Made by a program: the position numbers and the translations under genes. From assembly GCA_016177355.1 (NCBI GenBank), contig JACOVL010000088.1, positions 1 through 18,814 on the forward strand: a DNA stretch of 18,814 bases, in the 5' to 3' direction. The stretch comes from Betaproteobacteria bacterium. Its GTDB lineage: Bacteria > Pseudomonadota > Gammaproteobacteria > Burkholderiales > SG8-41. The notes beneath the pieces were generated by a model. The model had not been told where the DNA came from. It searched no databases and saw only the letters and a list, made by a program, of their open reading frames with translations. This document shows, piece after piece, positions 6,771 to 13,902 of this stretch (position 1 is its first letter; each line of letters starts with the position of its first letter).

Positions 6771-7936
6771 AAGGCGAAAACTTCTTCGCCACGTGCCCGC
6801 GCGGGCTCGAGCAGGCGCTCGCGGCCGAACTCGCCGCGCTAAACGCGCGCGAGGTCAAGCCGGTGGACGGCGGCGTCGCTTTCGCGGGCGACCTCGCGCT
6901 GTGCTACGCCGCCAACCTGGAAAGCCGCGTCGCGAGCCGCGTGCTGTGGCGGGTCGGCGGCGCGCGCTACAGGAACGAGAACGATATCTACGAGCAAGCG
7001 CGCACCTTGCCCTGGCCGCGGTTGTTTGATGTGCGCCGCTCGATCCGCGTCAATGTCGCGGCAATCAAGTCGCCGCTGAAAAGCCTCGACTTCGCCACGC
7101 TGCGGGTGAAGGACGCGGTGTGCGACGCCTTTCGCGCCGCGCGCGGGAGCCGGCCCGACGTGGACACCGTGCGGCCCGACGTCCGCATCCACGCTTTCCT
7201 CACGCGCGACGAGGCGACTTTCTACCTCGACACTTCGGGCGAAGCGCTGTTCAAGCGCGGCTGGCGGACGAAGGCCGGCGACGCGCCGCTGCGCGAGAAC
7301 CTCGCCGCCGGCATCCTCAAGCTCGCCGGCTGGTCGGCGCCCACGCCGCTCCTCGATCCGATGTGCGGCGGCGGCACCTTCCTCATCGAAGCGGCCATGA
7401 TGGCGCTCGATGTCGCACCCGGGGATGGCAGGACTTTCGGCTTCGAGAAGCTGGAGAATTTCAATGAAAAACAATGGCTTACATTGAGAGACCGGGCACG
7501 GGCACGGCGGCAGCCCGCGCGCACGCTGCCGCTGCACGGAGCCGACAAGTCGGGCGCTGTCCTTCAGCTTGCGCGCGAAAACCTCACGACAACGGGACTC
7601 TCGGAAGCGGTGCGGTTGAAGCAGATGGACGTGCTCGACGGCGGCCCGCCGGCGGAATCCGGCATCATGGTCATGAATCCGCCCTACGGCGAGCGGCTGG
7701 GCGCAGCGGACGAGCTCGCGGCGTTCTATCCAAGGCTCGGCGACGCGCTGAAGCAGCGCTACGCCGGCTGGACCGCCTACATCCTTTCCGCGGACATGCA
7801 GCTACCCAAGCGGATCGGCCTCAAGGCTTCCCGGCGCACGCCTCTCTACAACGGCGCGCTCGAATGCCGGCTGTTCGAGTACCGGCTGGTGGCGGGAAGC
7901 CTGCGGCGCGGGAAACCCCGACCGGTGACGCAGTGA
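6767..7936 (+). CDS. THUMP-domain class I SAM-dependent RNA methyltransferase (RlmL N-half type)
   Basis: A 389-residue protein. An N-terminal ferredoxin-like part (FFATCPRGLEQALAAEL) and a THUMP RNA-binding domain (about 45-155) precede a Rossmann methyltransferase domain. The SAM-binding loop is LLDPMCGGGTFL (195-206), the acidic loop is GADKSG, and motif IV is NPPYGER (304-310), typical of N2-guanine methylation. It matches the first half of E. coli RlmL/YcbY, which makes m2G2445 in 23S rRNA; the second half (RlmK) is absent, as is common outside gammaproteobacteria. The only in-frame start that fits is TTG 6767, giving (M)KGENFFATC. It overlaps the preceding TGA in the sequence TTGA, and no ribosome binding site is visible, so translation is probably coupled. 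A short run about residues 231-240 has more AT-rich codons than the rest. Confidence 0.87.
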   Translation: MKGENFFATCPRGLEQALAAELAALNAREVKPVDGGVAFAGDLALCYAANLESRVASRVLWRVGGARYRNENDIYEQARTLPWPRLFDVRRSIRVNVAAIKSPLKSLDFATLRVKDAVCDAFRAARGSRPDVDTVRPDVRIHAFLTRDEATFYLDTSGEALFKRGWRTKAGDAPLRENLAAGILKLAGWSAPTPLLDPMCGGGTFLIEAAMMALDVAPGDGRTFGFEKLENFNEKQWLTLRDRARARRQPARTLPLHGADKSGAVLQLARENLTTTGLSEAVRLKQMDVLDGGPPAESGIMVMNPPYGERLGAADELAAFYPRLGDALKQRYAGWTAYILSADMQLPKRIGLKASRRTPLYNGALECRLFEYRLVAGSLRRGKPRPVTQ

Positions 7937-7964
7937 CAAGGTGTTGAAGCGCAGAGAAACAGGC

Positions 7965-7999
7965 TCAGGTTCACTTCTCCGTTAGAAAAGTGGACCTGA
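7965..7999. repeat. REP-like imperfect hairpin
   Basis: TCAGGTTCACTT (7965-7976) pairs with AAGTGGACCTGA (7988-7999): 11 of 12 positions match and the twelfth can form G-U in one transcript. The loop is 11 bases. It lies 28 bases after the methyltransferase stop. Its GTCAGGTCCACTT-type arms resemble intergenic REP-like elements seen in many proteobacteria. The rest of 7937-8144 shows no gene; TTGACA at 8040-8045 has no matching -10. Confidence 0.7.
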
Positions 8000-8144
8000 C
8001 CCCATTTCTCTTGATGAGAACGCGCGTGCCGCCGCGACGTTGACAGCGCCGTCGTCAACCGGCGACGTGCGCGCCGCGTTGGAGCGTACACACGGGCAGC
8101 GAGTGCCGCCCGCGATACCAACAATTCAACCGGAGGGAAGAACC

Positions 8145-8552
8145 ATGGAAAAGGAAACGACGCTCAAGATCCTGAACGCCCTGGCAAACGGCGTGCACCC
8201 GGCGACCGGGGAGAAGTTCGGCGCCGACAGCCCGTACCAGCACCCCGACACCGTGCGCGCGCTGTTCGAGGCCGTGCGCGCGGTCGAGGGCGGCCCTGCG
8301 GACGCGGAGCGCAAGCCCGCGCCGCCGCAGAGCGGACCCGGGTCGCGCTGGAGCCCGGAGGAAGACGAGCGCCTCGCGGCGGCGTTCGACGCCGGCAGGA
8401 CGGTGGACGAGCTTGCGCGCGCCCACAGCCGCAGCCGCGCGGCGATCGAGGCGCGGCTGGTGCGGCTCGGCAAAATGGACGCATCGGCGGTCACGACGCC
8501 GTTGCGCTATCCGCCGAAACCCGGTGGCAACCCGGCGCGGCAAGGCGCGTGA
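8145..8552 (+). CDS. Small SANT/Myb-like DNA-binding protein
   Basis: A 135-residue protein in two parts. Residues 1-45 (LKILNALANGVHPATGEKFG, then a predicted helix VRALFEAVRAVE) form a conserved-looking leader whose LA-G-P-TGE pattern recurs before similar domains in other bacterial proteins. After a Pro/Ala linker, residues 66-112 are a SANT/Myb-like helix-turn-helix: RWSPEEDERLAAAFDAGRTVDELARAHSRSRAAIEARLVRLG, with the typical W-x-x-EED start and the IEARL recognition helix. The tail is Pro-rich and basic. It is probably a cytoplasmic DNA-binding protein; its target and role are unknown. ATG 8145 has a strong GGAGG 8 bases upstream. It stands alone, with repeats on both sides, convergent with the TauE/SafE gene. 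Confidence 0.75.
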   Translation: MEKETTLKILNALANGVHPATGEKFGADSPYQHPDTVRALFEAVRAVEGGPADAERKPAPPQSGPGSRWSPEEDERLAAAFDAGRTVDELARAHSRSRAAIEARLVRLGKMDASAVTTPLRYPPKPGGNPARQGA

Positions 8553-8559
8553 CAGCAAA

Positions 8560-8671
8560 GGCAACGAAACCGCAGATGAACGCAAATGGACGCAGATTCG
8601 ATGCCAACCAGAAACCAATCTGGAAGTTGTTCTTGATTGCCGGCGTTAATCAGCGTTTATCTGCGGTTGCC
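8560..8671. repeat. Large inverted repeat built of 10-base units
   Basis: CCGCAGATGAACGC (8570-8583) pairs with GCGTTTATCTGCGG (8653-8666), 13 of 14 matching. The flanking GGCAAC (8560-8565) and GTTGCC (8666-8671) extend the stem after a 4-base insertion. Each arm is itself a short tandem: CGCAGATGAA, CGCAAATGGA, CGCAGATTCG at 8571, 8581 and 8591, and the complementary pattern on the right. The loop is about 69 bases. It fills the space between two convergent stop codons (8552 and 8674). Confidence 0.82.
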
Positions 8672-8673
8672 TT

Positions 8674-9423
8674 CTAGCCACCCGCCAGGGCGCGGACGAT
8701 CAGCGACACGCCGATCAGCAGCAGCACCGCGGCCACGACCCGCAGCACGGCCTCGCGTGAGATGCGGCCGTGGATGCGGTTGCCGAGCCACAGGCCGGCG
8801 AGCGCGAACGGCAGCAGCACGGCGAAGCCGGCCAGCCGGTCGGCGAGCATGAGCCCGCTTGCCGTGAACACCAGCGCGCGGATCGAGACCGAAAAGATCA
8901 CCATATTCGAGAGTGTCGCGCGGAACGCGAGCTTGCCCGGCATCCGCCGCGAGAGATAGATCGCATACGGCGGCGCGCCGATGCCGAACAGCGTGCCGAG
9001 GGCGCCGCCGGTGAAACCGGCCACCGGTGCCCAGCCCTGCCCGATCATCTTCACCGTCCCGCCCTGCTTGAGCGAATAGAGGCCGTAGGCGAGCAGGAAC
9101 ACCCCGAAAGCGGCGATGACCGCCTGCCGCGGCAGGTTGACGAGCAGCGTGACCCCCAGCACCGCGCCGATCAGGCAGGCGGGCACCATCAGCTTCAGCT
9201 CGGACTTGTCGGACTCGCGCGAGAAGCGCACGCCGAGCGCCAGCGCCGCCGATACGTCGAGCAGCGTACACATCGGCAGCACGAAATCGAGCGGCAGGAA
9301 GTGCGACAGGACCGGCACGGTGAACAGCGCCGCGCCGAACGCCGAGATGCCGAACACCACGTACGCCGCCGCGACTACCGCCGCGGCAATAGCGAAGGTC
9401 GGGAGATCGAAGGGGATGGTCAT
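8674..9423 (-). CDS. Sulfite exporter TauE/SafE family (TSUP) permease
   Basis: A 249-residue inner-membrane protein with about seven or eight hydrophobic helices in two similar halves. Family marks are FGISAFGAALFTVPVLSHFLP in the first half and GFTGGALGTLFGIGAPPYAIYL in the second, the paired glycine-rich re-entrant motifs of TSUP proteins. The family moves sulfite, sulfoacetate, taurine-related or other anions, mostly by unknown mechanisms; no sulfur genes are nearby, so the substrate is open. Helix 1 begins right after MTIPFDLP, which supports the ATG at 9423. No Shine-Dalgarno is visible there, because the T-run of the pilU terminator ends 5 bases upstream. The gene ends inside the edge of a large palindromic repeat. 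Confidence 0.87.
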   Translation of the reverse strand: MTIPFDLPTFAIAAAVVAAAYVVFGISAFGAALFTVPVLSHFLPLDFVLPMCTLLDVSAALALGVRFSRESDKSELKLMVPACLIGAVLGVTLLVNLPRQAVIAAFGVFLLAYGLYSLKQGGTVKMIGQGWAPVAGFTGGALGTLFGIGAPPYAIYLSRRMPGKLAFRATLSNMVIFSVSIRALVFTASGLMLADRLAGFAVLLPFALAGLWLGNRIHGRISREAVLRVVAAVLLLIGVSLIVRALAGG

Positions 9424-9428
9424 GTACG

Positions 9429-9465
9429 AAAAAAGCGCCGGCGCAGTACTCCGCGCCCGGCGCTT
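9429..9465 (-). terminator. Intrinsic terminator of the pilT-pilU operon
   Basis: Read on the minus strand, AAGCGCCGG (9465-9457) and CCGGCGCTT (9441-9433) form a 9-base-pair stem with a GC-rich loop, followed by TTTTTT (9434-9429). It lies 19 bases after the pilU stop and 5 bases before the TauE/SafE start codon. Confidence 0.85.
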
Positions 9466-9483
9466 GATCCGGACCGTGCCGAG

Positions 9484-10620
9484 TCAGACGACCTGGAGGT
9501 GGTCGATGCCGGTCGAGAGGTCCCGGTCCTTCGCTTCCTTGCCGTGGAGCTTGATCATCAGGCGTAGCTCGTTGACCGAATCCGCGTTTCTCAGCGCGTC
9601 TTCGTAGCTGATCGACCCGTTCTCGTAGAGCTCGAACAGGTGCTGGTCGAAGGTCTGCATGCCGAGCTCGCGCGACTTTTTCATGATTTCCTTGATCTCG
9701 TGCACCTCGCCCTTGAAGATCAGGTCGGAGATCAACGGCGAGTTGAGCAGGATCTCGATCGCCGCCGCCCGCCCCTTGCCGTCCTTCTTCGGGATCAGCC
9801 GCTGCGAGACCAGCGCCCGGATGTTGAGCGACAGGTCCATCAGCAGCTGCGCCTTGCGCTCCTCGGGGAAGAAATTGATGATGCGGTCGAGCGCCTGGTT
9901 GGCGCTGTTGGCGTGCAGCGTGCCCATCGCCAGGTGGCCGGTCTCGGCGAACGCGATCGCGTGCTCCATCACGTCGCGGTCGCGGATCTCGCCGATCAGG
10001 ATCACGTCGGGCGCCTGGCGCAGGGTGTTCTTCAGCGCCGCCGCCCACGAATCGGTGTCCACGCCGACTTCGCGCTGCGTGATCACGCAGTTCTTGTGCT
10101 CGTGCACGTACTCGACCGGGTCCTCGATGGTGATGATGTGGCCGTAGCTGTTCTCGTTGCGGTAGCCGATCATCGCCGCCATCGACGTCGACTTGCCCGA
10201 GCCGGTGCCGCCGACGAAGATGATCAGCCCGCGCTTGGTCATGACGATGTCCTTCAACACCGGCGGCAGGTTCAGGTCCTCGAATTTCGGGATGGTGGTG
10301 GTGATGGTCCGCAGCACCATGCCGATCCGCCCCTGCTGCACGAAGGCGTTGACGCGGAAACGGCCGATGCCGCCGGGGTTGATCGCGAAATTGCACTCCT
10401 TGGTGGCCTCGAATTCGCCCGCCTGCTTGTCGCTCATCATGGCGCGGGTAATCTCGGCCGTGTGCTGCGGCGTGAGCTGCTGGTTGGCGACCGGCGTCAT
10501 CTTGCCGTCGAGCTTGATCGCCGGCGGATAGCCCGCGGTGATAAAGAGGTCGGAGGCCTTCTTCGCCACCATCGCCTTCAGCAGATCGTGCATGAATTTG
10601 ACTGCCTGGTCTCTTTCCAT
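9484..10620 (-). CDS. pilU: Type IV pilus ATPase PilU
   Basis: A 378-residue cytoplasmic secretion-type ATPase. Walker A is GGTGSGKST (137-145), the Asp box is TIEDPVEYVHEH, Walker B is ILIGEIRD (207-214), and the His box is TGHLAMGTLHANSA. It lacks the AIRNLIRE motif of PilT and has a longer C-terminal tail, as PilU does. PilU assists PilT in pulling back type IVa pili and depends on PilT for function in several species. It lies 35 bases downstream of pilT, the standard order. AGGAG about 6 bases before the ATG supports the start. A strong intrinsic terminator ends the operon. Confidence 0.95.
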   Translation of the reverse strand: MERDQAVKFMHDLLKAMVAKKASDLFITAGYPPAIKLDGKMTPVANQQLTPQHTAEITRAMMSDKQAGEFEATKECNFAINPGGIGRFRVNAFVQQGRIGMVLRTITTTIPKFEDLNLPPVLKDIVMTKRGLIIFVGGTGSGKSTSMAAMIGYRNENSYGHIITIEDPVEYVHEHKNCVITQREVGVDTDSWAAALKNTLRQAPDVILIGEIRDRDVMEHAIAFAETGHLAMGTLHANSANQALDRIINFFPEERKAQLLMDLSLNIRALVSQRLIPKKDGKGRAAAIEILLNSPLISDLIFKGEVHEIKEIMKKSRELGMQTFDQHLFELYENGSISYEDALRNADSVNELRLMIKLHGKEAKDRDLSTGIDHLQVV

Positions 10621-10655
10621 GCTGCTCTCCTACACTGGATTCCCGACGGTGAAGC

Positions 10656-11696
10656 TTACTTGAAGTTGTCCTTGTTTGCCGCCTTGGTACGCGCCTCGTC
10701 AACCGAGATGACGTTGCGCTTCAACAGGTCCTGCAGGTTCTGGTCGAGTGTCTGCATGCCGTACTGCTGGCCGGTCTGGATCGCCGAATACATCTGCGCC
10801 ACTTTCGCCTCGCGGATCAGGTTGCGGATCGCCGGGGTGCCGACCATGATCTCGTGCGCCGCGACGCGGCCGCTGCCGTCCTTGGTCTTCAACAGCGCCT
10901 GCGAGATCACCGCGCGCAGGGACTCCGACAGCATCGCGCGCATCATTTCCTTTTCCTCGGCCGGGAACACGTCGATGATCCGGTCGATGGTCTTCGCGGC
11001 GGAACTCGTATGCAGCGTGCCGAACACCAGGTGGCCGGTTTCGGCGGCGGTCATCGCGAGGCGTATGGTTTCCAGATCGCGCATCTCGCCGACCAGGATC
11101 ACGTCCGGGTCCTCGCGCAAGGCGCTCCGCAGCGCATTGCTGAAGGACAGCGTATGGGGCCCGACCTCGCGCTGGTTGATCAGGCATTTCTTGGATTCGT
11201 GCACGAACTCGATCGGATCCTCCACCGTCAGGATGTGGCCGTGCTCGTTTTCGTTCTTGTGATTGACCATTCCCGCCAGCGTCGTTGACTTGCCGGAACC
11301 GGTCGGACCGGTCACCAGCACCACGCCGCGCGGCTGGTCGGCGAGCTCGGCGAAGATTTTGGGCGCCTTGAGGTCCTCCAGCGACAGGATCTTGGAGGGG
11401 ATGGTCCGCATCACCGCCGCGGCGCCGCGCTGCTGCACGAAGGCGTTGACGCGGAAGCGCGCGAGGTTGGGGATCGCGAACGAGAAGTCGCACTCGAGGT
11501 TTTCCTCGTAGAACTTGCGCTGGCCGTCGTTCATGATGTCGTAGACCATCGCGTGCACGTCCTTGTGCTCCATCGCCGGCAGGTTGATGCGGCGGATGTC
11601 GCCGTGCACGCGGATCATCGGCGGCAGGCCGGACGAGAGGTGCAGGTCGGAGGCCTTGTTCTTGACGACAAACGCTAGCAGTTCGGAGATGTCCAT
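10656..11696 (-). CDS. pilT: Type IV pilus retraction ATPase PilT
   Basis: A 346-residue hexameric motor ATPase at the base of the type IV pilus. It has an N-terminal PAS-like part (ASDLHLSSGLPPMIRVHGDI), Walker A GPTGSGKST (130-138), the Asp box TVEDPIEFVHES, Walker B ILVGEMRD (200-207), the His box TGHLVFGTLHTSSA and the retraction motif AIRNLIRE (289-296). It depolymerises pilin for twitching motility, surface sensing and DNA uptake. The rest of the pilus machinery is not in this window, as is usual for pilTU. The ATG at 11696 is the family start; GGGGA lies upstream at a long spacing. It is divergent from yggS with 91 bases between. Confidence 0.97.
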   Translation of the reverse strand: MDISELLAFVVKNKASDLHLSSGLPPMIRVHGDIRRINLPAMEHKDVHAMVYDIMNDGQRKFYEENLECDFSFAIPNLARFRVNAFVQQRGAAAVMRTIPSKILSLEDLKAPKIFAELADQPRGVVLVTGPTGSGKSTTLAGMVNHKNENEHGHILTVEDPIEFVHESKKCLINQREVGPHTLSFSNALRSALREDPDVILVGEMRDLETIRLAMTAAETGHLVFGTLHTSSAAKTIDRIIDVFPAEEKEMMRAMLSESLRAVISQALLKTKDGSGRVAAHEIMVGTPAIRNLIREAKVAQMYSAIQTGQQYGMQTLDQNLQDLLKRNVISVDEARTKAANKDNFK

Positions 11697-11787
11697 GATA
11701 ATTTCCCCAGCAGTCGTGAAAAGTCGGGAGCGGCAGGCAAGGTACTGATTTTACACCTACGCCCCACGCTGCACGCCGCGCAAAATT
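11697..11787. promoter_or_regulatory. pilT / yggS divergent intergenic region
   Basis: These 91 bases must carry the upstream signals of both operons unless they lie inside the genes. A possible -10 for pilT on the minus strand is TAAAAT (11753-11748), without a recognisable -35. ATAATTT (11698-11704) and AAATTAT (11783-11789) form a 7-base inverted repeat, one copy beside each start codon. No sigma-54 site was seen. Confidence 0.4.
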
Positions 11788-12477
11788 ATGGCCACAATCG
11801 CCGCCAACTTGCAAGCCGTACAGGAGCGCATCGCGCGCGCGGCGGCGGCGGCTGGACGGCGCGCTGATGAGATCGCGCTGGTGGCGGTGAGCAAGACCTT
11901 CCCCGCCGCGCGCATCGCGGAAGCCCACGCCGCGGGACAGCGGGTTTTCGGCGAAAATCACTTGCAGGAGGCTGTGGAGAAAATCACGCTGCTCGCGCAT
12001 TTGCCCCTGGAATGGCACTTCATCGGCCCGATCCAGAGCAACAAGACGCATCCGCTCGCCCGACAGTTCCAGTGGGTGCACAGCGTGGAGCGCGGGAAGA
12101 TCGCGCAGCGGCTGAGCGACGCGCGGCCGGAAGGGCTGCCGCCGCTCGACGTCTGCATCCAGGTCAACGTCAGCGGCGAAGCGAGCAAGAGCGGGGTCGC
12201 GCCCGGCGAGGAAGCCCGGCTGGCGGAGGCGATCGCGCGCCTGCCGCGCCTCAGGCTGCGCGGGCTGATGGCGATACCCGAGCCGACGCCGGACGCCGCG
12301 CTCCAGCGCCGCCGCTTCGCGCTGCTGCGCGAGCTGAAGGAAAAGCTCGCTGCGCGCGGTCACCCGCTCGACACGCTGTCCATGGGCATGTCGGACGATC
12401 TCGAGGCGGCGATCCTGGAAGGCGCGACCCTGGTGCGCGTCGGCACCGCGATCTTCGGCCAGAGGCAGAAGGCGTAA
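11788..12477 (+). CDS. yggS: YggS/PLPBP family pyridoxal-phosphate homeostasis protein
   Basis: A 229-residue single-domain protein with the fold-type III TIM barrel of alanine racemase but no racemase C-terminal domain. The PLP-binding lysine is Lys36 in VAVSKTF. Other family blocks are FGENHLQEAVEK, WHFIGPIQSNKT, QVNVSGEASKSG, GLMAIPEP and LSMGMSDDLEAAI. YggS binds PLP without catalysis and keeps free vitamin B6 and some amino and keto acid pools balanced. It is first in an operon with proC and yggT, an order shared by many beta- and gammaproteobacteria. ATG 11788 is in the AT-rich edge of the divergent region. The stop is 9 bases before proC. Confidence 0.95.
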   Translation: MATIAANLQAVQERIARAAAAAGRRADEIALVAVSKTFPAARIAEAHAAGQRVFGENHLQEAVEKITLLAHLPLEWHFIGPIQSNKTHPLARQFQWVHSVERGKIAQRLSDARPEGLPPLDVCIQVNVSGEASKSGVAPGEEARLAEAIARLPRLRLRGLMAIPEPTPDAALQRRRFALLRELKEKLAARGHPLDTLSMGMSDDLEAAILEGATLVRVGTAIFGQRQKA

Positions 12478-12486
12478 TATTCGCTC

Positions 12487-13320
12487 ATGAATATCACCTT
12501 CATCGGCGGCGGCAACATGGCGAGCGCCATCATCGGCGGCTTGCTCAAGAAGAGGTGGCCGGCGAGAGCGATCAAGGTCGTGGAGGTCGTCGCGCCCGCG
12601 CGCGCGCGGTTGGAGAGCGAGTTCAAAGTCAAGACTTACCCCGCCATCACCTCCGAAGCCGTGAAATCGGACTGCATCGTGCTTGCCATCAAGCCACAGC
12701 AGATGCACGAGGTCACGGTACAGCTCGGGCCGTATCTGTCCTCCCGACAGATTGTGCTGTCCATTGCAGCGGGGATTCGACTCAATGACCTGGCGCGCTG
12801 GCTCGGCAACCGGGATTACATCCTGGTGCGCGCCATGCCGAATACACCGGCGCTGATCGGCGCCGGTATCACTGGACTCGCCTTTTACAGCTTTCCGCCC
12901 AAACCGACCCTGGCAACCGAGAAACGCAAGACGATCGAAACGATCATGAGCGCGGTCGGGGCGGTTTTCTGGGTCCGTGGTGAAGAAGACATGGATGCAG
13001 TTACCGCCGTATCCGGCAGCGGTCCAGCGTATGTGTTTTATTTCATTGAAGCTTTGGAGCAAGCTGCCAAGGAACTGGGGCTTTCGCCAGAAACCGCTCA
13101 AAAGCTCGCGTTGGAAACTTTCTCTGGCGCCGCGCGCCTTGCACTCATGAGCAAAGACCCGGTTACCGCTCTTCGCGAGCGCGTCACTTCGAAGGGCGGC
13201 ACCACTGAACGCGCACTGAAATCTATGGAGACGGATCGGGTCAAAGAAGCCATCGTGCGCGCCGCGCGCGCCGCCGCCGAGCGCTCCCGCGAGTTGGGTG
13301 ACGAATTCGGAAAGGACTGA
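12487..13320 (+). CDS. proC: Pyrroline-5-carboxylate reductase ProC
   Basis: A 277-residue NAD(P)H-dependent enzyme catalysing the last step of proline synthesis, P5C to L-proline. The N-terminal Rossmann loop is FIGGGNMASAIIGG (5-18). The C-terminal substrate domain carries AVSGSGPAYVFYFIEALEQAA and the conserved SKGGTTERAL loop. Length and motifs fit a complete, cytoplasmic enzyme. It follows yggS and precedes yggT with gaps of 9 and 3 bases. The central part, about 12690-13250, is less GC-rich than its neighbours: 13021-13080 has 29 G/C of 60 while 12301-12360 in yggS has 43 of 60. The encoded motifs are normal there. Confidence 0.96.
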   Translation: MNITFIGGGNMASAIIGGLLKKRWPARAIKVVEVVAPARARLESEFKVKTYPAITSEAVKSDCIVLAIKPQQMHEVTVQLGPYLSSRQIVLSIAAGIRLNDLARWLGNRDYILVRAMPNTPALIGAGITGLAFYSFPPKPTLATEKRKTIETIMSAVGAVFWVRGEEDMDAVTAVSGSGPAYVFYFIEALEQAAKELGLSPETAQKLALETFSGAARLALMSKDPVTALRERVTSKGGTTERALKSMETDRVKEAIVRAARAAAERSRELGDEFGKD

Positions 13321-13323
13321 GGC

Positions 13324-13902
13324 GTGCTCTCCGGCGCGCTGATCTTTCTCGTCAATACCGTGTTCGGCCTGTTCACGGTCGCGCTGCTGCTGCGCTTCTA
13401 CCTGCAGTGGGCGCGCGCCTCGTACCGCAACCCGGTCTCGGAATTCCTGGGCGCGCTCACGGATTTCATGGTGCGGCCGGCGCGGCGCGTGATCCCCGGC
13501 TGGTGGGGGCTCGACCTCGCGTCGCTCGTGCTGGCCTGGCTCGCGCAGATGCTGGAGCTCATCATCGTGATGCAGATCCGGGGGTACACCCCGGATTCCC
13601 TGGCCGGGACAGCCTTCGCAGCGCTGATATTGATGGCGGCGGTGATGCTCGCCAAGATCGGGCTCTATATCGTGATGGTCGCGGTCATCGTCCAGGCGGT
13701 GCTTACCTGGTTCAACCCATACAGCCCGCTGATGCCGTTGCTGAACGGCATGACGCGCCCTTTTCTCCGCGTGTTCCAGCGGCTGGTACCGCCGGTCGGC
13801 AACGTGGACCTGTCGCCGCTGTTCGTGATCGTGGTCATACAGCTGCTGCTGATGCTGCCGGTCGCGTACCTCGAAGTTTCCGTGGCACGTCTTTTCACAT
13901 GA
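13324..13902 (+). CDS. yggT: YggT family membrane protein
   Basis: A 192-residue inner-membrane protein with two YggT repeats. Each has a helix pair and the family pattern: LLLRFYLQWARASYRNPVSEF with LTDFMVRPARRVIPGW, and VLTWFNPYSPLMPLLNGMTRPFLRVFQRLVPPVGNVDLSPLF. The function is poorly known; homologues are linked to osmotic or cation stress and to membrane or division-related roles. The GTG at 13324 is used with AAGGA 7 bases upstream, 3 bases after the proC stop. The DUF167/YggU gene that often follows is absent. The 3' end overlaps the 3' end of rng by 8 bases on the opposite strand. Confidence 0.92.
   Translation: MLSGALIFLVNTVFGLFTVALLLRFYLQWARASYRNPVSEFLGALTDFMVRPARRVIPGWWGLDLASLVLAWLAQMLELIIVMQIRGYTPDSLAGTAFAALILMAAVMLAKIGLYIVMVAVIVQAVLTWFNPYSPLMPLLNGMTRPFLRVFQRLVPPVGNVDLSPLFVIVVIQLLLMLPVAYLEVSVARLFT

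Noticed and set aside
8040..8068. TTGACA as a promoter for the SANT/Myb-like gene
   Set aside because: No -10 hexamer is found at 16-18 bases spacing; the sequence there is GC-rich.
10699..13101. An 800-codon open frame on the minus strand across pilT, yggS and proC
   Set aside because: It overlaps three well-identified genes and its protein is Arg/Pro/Gly-rich without any domain, typical of shadow frames in GC-rich DNA.
13577..13595. Hairpin TCCGGGG / CCCCGGA within yggT
   Set aside because: The 7-base stem lies in codons for a conserved-looking region and has no T-run; such hairpins are expected by chance at this GC content.
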